From Acinetobacter soli (GTDB lineage: Bacteria > Pseudomonadota > Gammaproteobacteria > Pseudomonadales > Moraxellaceae), in assembly GCF_000760595.1 (NCBI RefSeq), contig NZ_BBNM01000008.1:1-64000 (forward strand): a stretch of DNA of 64,000 nt, written 5' to 3'. A program made the position numbers and the translations under genes. Below, in pieces: positions 59,137 to 64,000 of this stretch (its first letter is position 1; each line of letters starts with the position of its first letter). The notes beneath the pieces are model-generated. The model was given only the letters and a program-made list of their open reading frames with translations, did not search any database and was not told the origin of the DNA.

Positions 59137-61749
59137 TTATTTATTCTCCATATTGCACACAGCACTCAATTTAATTAGTGGTTGGCTTAAATCGACATCG
59201 GAGATCGTATAGGGTAACGAACAACTTGAAGTTCCCTGCTGATCACTCCAACGCAAACGTAATATTCCTTTAGGCTGTGCGACACGCAGATACATTTGTC
59301 CGCCTTGACCGACCATACCAATAACCTCTTCTTCAGCATTGAATACATCAGTTCCCATTGGAATGATCTGTTGATTGTTCAAATGGCTTTGGATTAATAC
59401 GTTGTATCCTGTCCGGGTCAGAAATTTGATTTTCACACTCGCGCCTGCATACGGTGCAACGCGCTGCTCTCCACCGATGAGCTCAATATTATTTGCAATA
59501 CCTTGTGGATCTAAAATGATACTGTTATATCGATAGGGACTTAAACTTGGGATTAATGCATAACCAAAGCGATCAATTTTACTATAAGGTGAGCTAATGA
59601 CTTTGGCTCCTTGAGCCCCTTTCGCCTCAACCAAGCCAAAGGTATCTGTTAAGTAAGGCCCTAAGGTCACTCCACCTGAATGTAATGCGACAGCGCCATT
59701 TGCACTGATTGAATTTTGCCAGTACTGATGACTATAGGCACTATTGACACCCACCTGAAGTGATGCAAAGCGTTTATAAAGGCCTGCAGAATAAGTGGTA
59801 TCACTATGATCGGAAGCTCCGTTTACACCGATGGTATAGTTGAGGCTGTAATCGGGATCAAGCGCGCCATTCATAGCAAGCTGATAATTTTCATTGTTTT
59901 TGCTTTGATTATAATAGGCACTCAATGTTGGGCGTAACGGATTTCGGGCTTTACCTAAAGGAATATGAATACTAATGCCACCAAAATTATCTGAATATTC
60001 TTCTTTGACACGATCACCACGTACGGCATAGGTTTTTTGACGTGTATAGTTAAGATTGAAGCTCATAATACCGATACTTTTACTGAATCCAGCCTGAAAC
60101 GATGTGTCACGTTTACGCTCATCACGATAGTTTTGAGTTGAACCTGCTAAATAAAAACTACCAAGTTGACCAAACTGCTGGCTTAAATTAATTTGAAAAC
60201 GCGAGCGTTGTAGATATGTATTTGAAACCCAATCTCCCCCTTGCTTGGTCGCATATGCTAATCCGAGTATGTCTCCTAGCTCGCGATAACCTTCAGTTGA
60301 ATATCGATATCCAGCTATTGCAATAGTCGTATTGGTCGGTTGAATGGTCTTACTGTAATTAATATTGGCCATCCAGCCATCTGTTGTATCTTTGCCTGAA
60401 GAGGTCGTGATATCAGCACGAGAATAGGTGATGTTAGTTCCGAGCGCGCCCAAAGTAGATCCCCATACGCCACCAAATAAAAGCGCTTGATAATCCTGAC
60501 TTAAACGGAAACCTCCATTCACCGTGATACTGTTATTTAAACCATATTCATAATTAAAATCTGAGAAGTAAGCCTGTTGTGCGTGATCCAGATCAGTTTT
60601 TCCCATTGAAAAGTTATAGTTATAAAGACCTGCACGTAAAGAGTTAGGAACGGCAGCATATGGAATGTCATGCACATGGACACTGCCATCGGCCTCTGTA
60701 ACGACCGCCTTTAAATTTCCTTCAAAATTGGTCGGATACAAATCTTTAATTTCAAAAGGCCCTGGGGCAACATTTATCTGATAAATCTCGCGCCCGTTTT
60801 GTTGTATCGATACTTTTGCATTGGTCTGTGCGGTGCCACGAATCACGGGTGCATAACCTCGCATTGAATCTGGGCGCATCCGTTCATCTGTTTGCAGACT
60901 TAATCCCAAATAAGGTAATGTCGAGAAAAATTGTCCCGAGCCATATTGCTGGCCTAATGTCAGTACAGACGTCAATGAATTAATGGGTCGCTGTAGATAG
61001 CTTCGAATGTGATTCCATTGAGTATGATGGTCATTATCAATTGAAAAATTACTTTGCTGACGATACTGCCATTTTCCAATATTGGCACCCGCGTTTAAGC
61101 TTAAAAAACCTGACTCATAGTTTTGTTTGCTTTCAAATCTGTTTTCTGTGCGGTAGTAATTCGCAGAATAATTTAAAAATCCAATACTTTGTCCTGCATC
61201 AAGCTCTTCAGGATTGACATATCCTCTTGGAACACTTCTTAAATACTGCTGAGCAATATTTAAATCCAAGCGTAAATTGGCATAATCAAAATCGATTTGA
61301 CTACCTGGTGCGATCTGGGCCAGTTTTAGACAATCTTCTTTGCTACTTGTATTTTGACCCCGAGTTCGGCTTTTCTGGAACTGAAGATCACCCACAATAT
61401 TTGCCTGATCTAATAAGGCATCAGTCCAGCAAGCATCTACTTTGCCAGGCTGATCTGGGTCATCTATAAATCTGATTTCACGTCGACCAATCAAATGTTG
61501 ATTGACATATAGATCGACTGTGTATGATCCAGCCTGTAATACACTAGACTGATTGAAACGATCGATTAACTCTTGATTTAGGCCTGTTCCCTTAAGTAAC
61601 TTGGCATCGAAAGTATATAACTCTTGAGATGAGCTCAGCTCTGAAACAGGGGTATTGGCATATAACTGATTTGAATGAAAGAGCAATGAATGAATTGCAA
61701 CCGATAAAACGGTATGCGCTGCTATAGCCGAGGTATGCTTCATCATCAA
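59137..61749 (-). CDS. Fimbrial outer-membrane usher
   Basis: 870 residues, the translocation pore of the pilus. Signal peptide, then an N-terminal periplasmic chaperone-binding domain (YTFDAKLLKGTGLNQELIDRF), a 24-strand barrel interrupted by the plug (about 290-375, PVIRGTAQTNAKVSIQQNGREI), and two C-terminal domains (PYAGASVKIKFLTRTGYNVL and MYLRVAQPKGILRLRWSD) ending with a Cys pair (CSLPY and VCNMENK). Full length. Classical FimD-type rather than archaic Csu-type. Confidence 0.92.
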   Translation of the reverse strand: MMMKHTSAIAAHTVLSVAIHSLLFHSNQLYANTPVSELSSSQELYTFDAKLLKGTGLNQELIDRFNQSSVLQAGSYTVDLYVNQHLIGRREIRFIDDPDQPGKVDACWTDALLDQANIVGDLQFQKSRTRGQNTSSKEDCLKLAQIAPGSQIDFDYANLRLDLNIAQQYLRSVPRGYVNPEELDAGQSIGFLNYSANYYRTENRFESKQNYESGFLSLNAGANIGKWQYRQQSNFSIDNDHHTQWNHIRSYLQRPINSLTSVLTLGQQYGSGQFFSTLPYLGLSLQTDERMRPDSMRGYAPVIRGTAQTNAKVSIQQNGREIYQINVAPGPFEIKDLYPTNFEGNLKAVVTEADGSVHVHDIPYAAVPNSLRAGLYNYNFSMGKTDLDHAQQAYFSDFNYEYGLNNSITVNGGFRLSQDYQALLFGGVWGSTLGALGTNITYSRADITTSSGKDTTDGWMANINYSKTIQPTNTTIAIAGYRYSTEGYRELGDILGLAYATKQGGDWVSNTYLQRSRFQINLSQQFGQLGSFYLAGSTQNYRDERKRDTSFQAGFSKSIGIMSFNLNYTRQKTYAVRGDRVKEEYSDNFGGISIHIPLGKARNPLRPTLSAYYNQSKNNENYQLAMNGALDPDYSLNYTIGVNGASDHSDTTYSAGLYKRFASLQVGVNSAYSHQYWQNSISANGAVALHSGGVTLGPYLTDTFGLVEAKGAQGAKVISSPYSKIDRFGYALIPSLSPYRYNSIILDPQGIANNIELIGGEQRVAPYAGASVKIKFLTRTGYNVLIQSHLNNQQIIPMGTDVFNAEEEVIGMVGQGGQMYLRVAQPKGILRLRWSDQQGTSSCSLPYTISDVDLSQPLIKLSAVCNMENK

Positions 61750-61755
61750 CTGGCC

Positions 61756-62505
61756 TTATCGATCATGCTGGGCTGCGATTCGCTGATTGACAGAGGCTCC
61801 GTAGTCATTCACTAAGCGTAAGTTCACCTCAAGATCAGCACCGTTATCTATCGATCGATCCAACTTCCAACGAGCGGTCGTTTTAGGCGGAATCATCGCT
61901 ATATCAAGTGCTTTTGCAGTCTGCGCGTTTTTTTTGACAGTGGCATGAGTTGGCGTGATGTAATAACCACTTGGATTATTCACTTCAAGCCATGTGGTAT
62001 CTTGATCTTTCACCAATAAATAGGTCAGGGTGTTAAAAGAATCCTCTGGTTGCCCTACAATTGTTTTTGGACGATAAAAAACTTTTAAGCGACTTTTAAC
62101 CAATAAGACCAGCATATTTTGATCAAGTTTGTTTTTTTCAAATGCAGGTATTTGCTTAAAATTTAAGTAAAAAATAGATTCTCTATCGGCAGGCAAATGT
62201 GTGTCGCCTGTGTAGACCATCCGTACCATTTGTCCGCGAGATGGATCAATACGGAAAACCTGAGGATTGACCATGAAAGGAGCATCTGCAGTTTCAGGCG
62301 TCGATTGAGGGTTGTTTTGATCTAACCAGATTTGAACAAGATAACTCTGATCTTTACTGTTACTAAATTGCAGCGTTTTTTCTTTTTGTTCAGCCGGGTA
62401 AATCACGCGAGTACCTGTCATCACCACATTGGCGTATACCAACGATGTATTGCACACGAAGCTTGCGATTAACATACTGAACCAAAGTTTAGAGGCTTTT
62501 TTCAT
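61756..62505 (-). CDS. Periplasmic fimbrial chaperone (first)
   Basis: 249 residues, PapD-like, with signal peptide (LWFSMLIASFVCNTSLVYA), TGTRVIYPAEQKEKTLQFSN at the start of the first Ig domain and the conserved Lys in SRLKVFYRPKTIVG. Lies between the pilin and usher genes, the usual place of the chaperone for the major subunit. The pilin-chaperone-usher-adhesin order matches the acuADCG thin-pilus genes described in Acinetobacter BD413, to my recollection. Confidence 0.9.
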   Translation of the reverse strand: MKKASKLWFSMLIASFVCNTSLVYANVVMTGTRVIYPAEQKEKTLQFSNSKDQSYLVQIWLDQNNPQSTPETADAPFMVNPQVFRIDPSRGQMVRMVYTGDTHLPADRESIFYLNFKQIPAFEKNKLDQNMLVLLVKSRLKVFYRPKTIVGQPEDSFNTLTYLLVKDQDTTWLEVNNPSGYYITPTHATVKKNAQTAKALDIAMIPPKTTARWKLDRSIDNGADLEVNLRLVNDYGASVNQRIAAQHDR

Positions 62506-62532
62506 GGTTTATCCTTTTCTTGTCTTTTTATC

Positions 62533-62568
62533 AAAAACGCCATGTCACCATAGTTATGGCACATGGCG
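62533..62568 (-). terminator. Intra-operon terminator or attenuator after the pilin gene
   Basis: CGCCATGT/ACATGGCG encloses a second stem CCATA/TATGG, forming one long hairpin. On the minus strand a run of five T follows. Placed between pilin and chaperone genes, it would cut most transcripts after the pilin and favour high pilin output. Confidence 0.75.
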
Positions 62569-62584
62569 GATCATTAAAAATCGA

Positions 62585-63106
62585 TTAAGGATAGATCACT
62601 TCATAATCAGCAACTGCCGTGACCGAGCCAGCTGTCACCTTATCTTTTGCATAATATTGCGCGGTCATATTATAGGTAGTAGTACCTGATGATGTGGTTT
62701 GCTTCGCTGTAGTGGCAATTCCGTTATTAAAAACCAGTGGAGAACTGCCAGCACTTCCATTTAAAAGCTGAATTGAAATATTTGTTGCACTACCAGTTGC
62801 GCTTGAAACGCCTAAATTAGCACCATCAGGATTATGCGCGGTAAAACGTACCGCAACGTCATCCGCAGTTTGGCTACACCCTTTAATATTGATACTAAAA
62901 GGCGTTGCACCTGCAGTTTTTCCAGCAGCAGTTAAACTTCCTGCACCAACAGTCGGTAGCGTAATCGTTGGCGAAGCAGAGCTTCCAACATCGACGGTAC
63001 AGGTGTTTGAATCAACTGTGCCAGTAAAGGTAATTGTATCGGCAGCCACTGCTCCCTGCATAACACCAATTGTCATGAATGCGCCAATCAATAATTTCAT
63101 TTTCAT
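62585..63106 (-). CDS. Major fimbrial subunit (type 1 pilin family)
   Basis: 173 residues. Signal peptide (KLLIGAFMTIGVMQGAVAA), then the pilin Ig-like domain: FTGTVDSNTCTVDVGSS with one Cys of the disulfide and INIKGCSQTADDVAVRFTAH with the other. The C-terminal strand is NMTAQYYAKDKVTAGSVTAVADYEVIYP-like, with the penultimate Tyr typical for chaperone recognition. First gene of the pilus operon, ahead of an attenuator-like hairpin. Confidence 0.92.
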   Translation of the reverse strand: MKMKLLIGAFMTIGVMQGAVAADTITFTGTVDSNTCTVDVGSSASPTITLPTVGAGSLTAAGKTAGATPFSINIKGCSQTADDVAVRFTAHNPDGANLGVSSATGSATNISIQLLNGSAGSSPLVFNNGIATTAKQTTSSGTTTYNMTAQYYAKDKVTAGSVTAVADYEVIYP

Positions 63107-63427
63107 TTAAAGAGCCACCCTTTTTTAAAAAGTTAAATCGTTTTAAAAGTACATACCAAATTCACTTTCTAAACAAAAATGTGATGTGTTTGGTACGAGG
63201 GCTTAAGCTAACGAAAAAAAACAAAAAAATATTGACACTAAAAATTTAAAAATTGACATCAGTTATTTAAACAAATGAGAGGCGAAAACATCTTGATTCG
63301 CAGTAAGATCGACTTTCTTTTTGGAATATTTTCTGAGAAATCATGTTTTATTTTGCGTATTGAGCACGAGATTTAATACAATTTGAAGAGCATACGCTAG
63401 ACGATGCTCTTCAATAGATCATTTCTT
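63107..63427. promoter_or_regulatory. Upstream region of the pilus operon
   Basis: About 320 AT-rich bases with no ORF. ATTGACA occurs twice as a direct repeat (63231-63237 and 63252-63258), 21 bases apart, that is two helical turns; it may bind a regulator. The pilus promoter itself is not certain. The permease hairpin occupies 63383-63414. Confidence 0.4.
63383..63414 (-). terminator. Hairpin after the amino acid permease gene
   Basis: A perfect 11-bp stem TTGAAGAGCAT/ATGCTCTTCAA with a ten-base loop, 13 bases beyond the permease stop on the minus strand. It lacks a strong T-run. Confidence 0.55.
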
Positions 63428-64000
63428 TTAATTTTGCATCAAACGTTTCACGCGAGGCTTATACATAAACTGATAAGTAAAGCCCAAAATAATCAACCAG
63501 AGCGGACTCACGTAAAGGGCTTTAAGGGTATCGGGCTCTAATGCCAGAATCACCAACGTAAACATCAAAAAGCCCAAAACTACATACGACATCAAAATAC
63601 CGCCTGGCATCTTAAACGTCGATTGGGCATGCAACTCAGGGCGCAGCTTACGATAACGCAAGTAGCACACCATGATCATGCTCCATACGCTAATAAACAA
63701 GATCACGCAAAGTGAACTGGCCAGCGTAAAGGCCTCCATGGTATTGGGCACAAAATATTGCAACGCGGCACCTGCCATAATAAACAGGCAGGAAAACAGT
63801 AAGCCATTGGCCGGTACTGCACGGCGCGATAACTGTGCAAATGCCTTAGGAGCTTGACCGTCACGTGATAAACCAAACAACATACGGCTGGTCGAGAACA
63901 CACCGCTGTTCATCGAGGACATCACCGAAGACAACACCACCAGATTCATGATGATGGCAGAAGTCGGAATACCCGCGTACAAAAACAGTTCTACAAATGG
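63428..64000 (-). CDS. cycA: Amino acid permease, CycA-like (N-terminal part outside window)
   Basis: The C-terminal 190 residues of an APC-family amino acid transporter, open to the window edge. The first visible residues PFVELFLYAGIPTSAIIMN, then NSGVFSTSRMLFGLSRDGQAPKAF and RRAVPANGLLFSC, closely resemble the D-serine/D-alanine/glycine transporter CycA; GabP- or AnsP-like permeases are the alternative. Six hydrophobic helices are seen here. The stop is normal and a hairpin follows. Confidence 0.8.
   Translation of the reverse strand, partial: PFVELFLYAGIPTSAIIMNLVVLSSVMSSMNSGVFSTSRMLFGLSRDGQAPKAFAQLSRRAVPANGLLFSCLFIMAGAALQYFVPNTMEAFTLASSLCVILFISVWSMIMVCYLRYRKLRPELHAQSTFKMPGGILMSYVVLGFLMFTLVILALEPDTLKALYVSPLWLIILGFTYQFMYKPRVKRLMQN

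Overview
The window looks like a chromosomal segment of an Acinetobacter species (Gammaproteobacteria, Moraxellaceae). The grounds are moderate-to-low GC, the atpIBEFHAGDC operon, the zur-znuCB/znuA locus with a Zur box, a def/LysM/dprA/tsaC neighbourhood, a maeA-type malic enzyme, Acinetobacter-style pilus genes, and an rRNA-type promoter at the left edge whose leader resembles Acinetobacter rrn leaders. The species cannot be fixed from the sequence. No integrase, transposase, phage gene, CRISPR array or origin was seen.

Layout. 1-1 kb: rRNA-type promoter firing off the left edge; TetR regulator divergent from an MpaB/DUF2236 oxygenase with a near-perfect operator between them. 2.2-5.8 kb: apparent copper module on the minus strand (DUF2946 protein, OprC-like TonB receptor with a CxxxM motif, His/Met-rich membrane protein) behind def. 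5.9-8.8 kb: LysM protein, dprA, tsaC. 8.8-17.9 kb: Tsx-type outer-membrane channel, LysR, EamA exporter, TetR-MFS-AraC cluster, glutathione peroxidase, lipoprotein, hexose-6-phosphate mutarotase. 18-25.3 kb: complete F1Fo ATP synthase operon with a clear promoter and terminator. 25.3-28.4 kb: zinc uptake (znuA divergent from zur-znuC-znuB). 28.4-30.1 kb: LysE exporter and Dyp peroxidase.

30.1-36.3 kb is a type VI secretion cargo module on the minus strand: vgrG, then a GH19/lysozyme-type effector overlapping it by ATGA, then a very AT-rich tail of small exported proteins (175-residue candidate immunity protein, a 40-residue ORF, a gene broken by one in-frame TGA, and an LprI-like lysozyme-inhibitor protein). 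36.4-52 kb is mostly housekeeping: maeA, argS, SPOR protein, EamA, AraC, GST, pirin, guaA (followed by a 60-bp tandem hairpin repeat), BOF protein, DoxX, DedA, LysE, lipoprotein, ParA, SirB, BolA. Two identical tRNA-Gly(GCC) genes lie at 52.1-52.3 kb.

52.5-63.1 kb is a surface-structure region on the minus strand. It holds a three-gene operon resembling a CsgG/HfaB outer-membrane secretion system with two small repetitive or Asn/Ser-rich exported proteins, and a 1-kb extremely AT-rich spacer carrying a second perfect Zur-box-like palindrome. These are followed by an AraC regulator and a five-gene chaperone-usher pilus operon (pilin, chaperone, usher, tip adhesin, second chaperone) with an apparent attenuator after the pilin gene. 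The window ends inside a CycA-like amino acid permease.

The strongest candidates for undescribed biology are the CsgG/HfaB-like export operon with its repeat protein, the vgrG-GH19 effector with an LprI-type candidate immunity protein, the second Zur-box palindrome, and the multi-hairpin intergenic block after tsaC.
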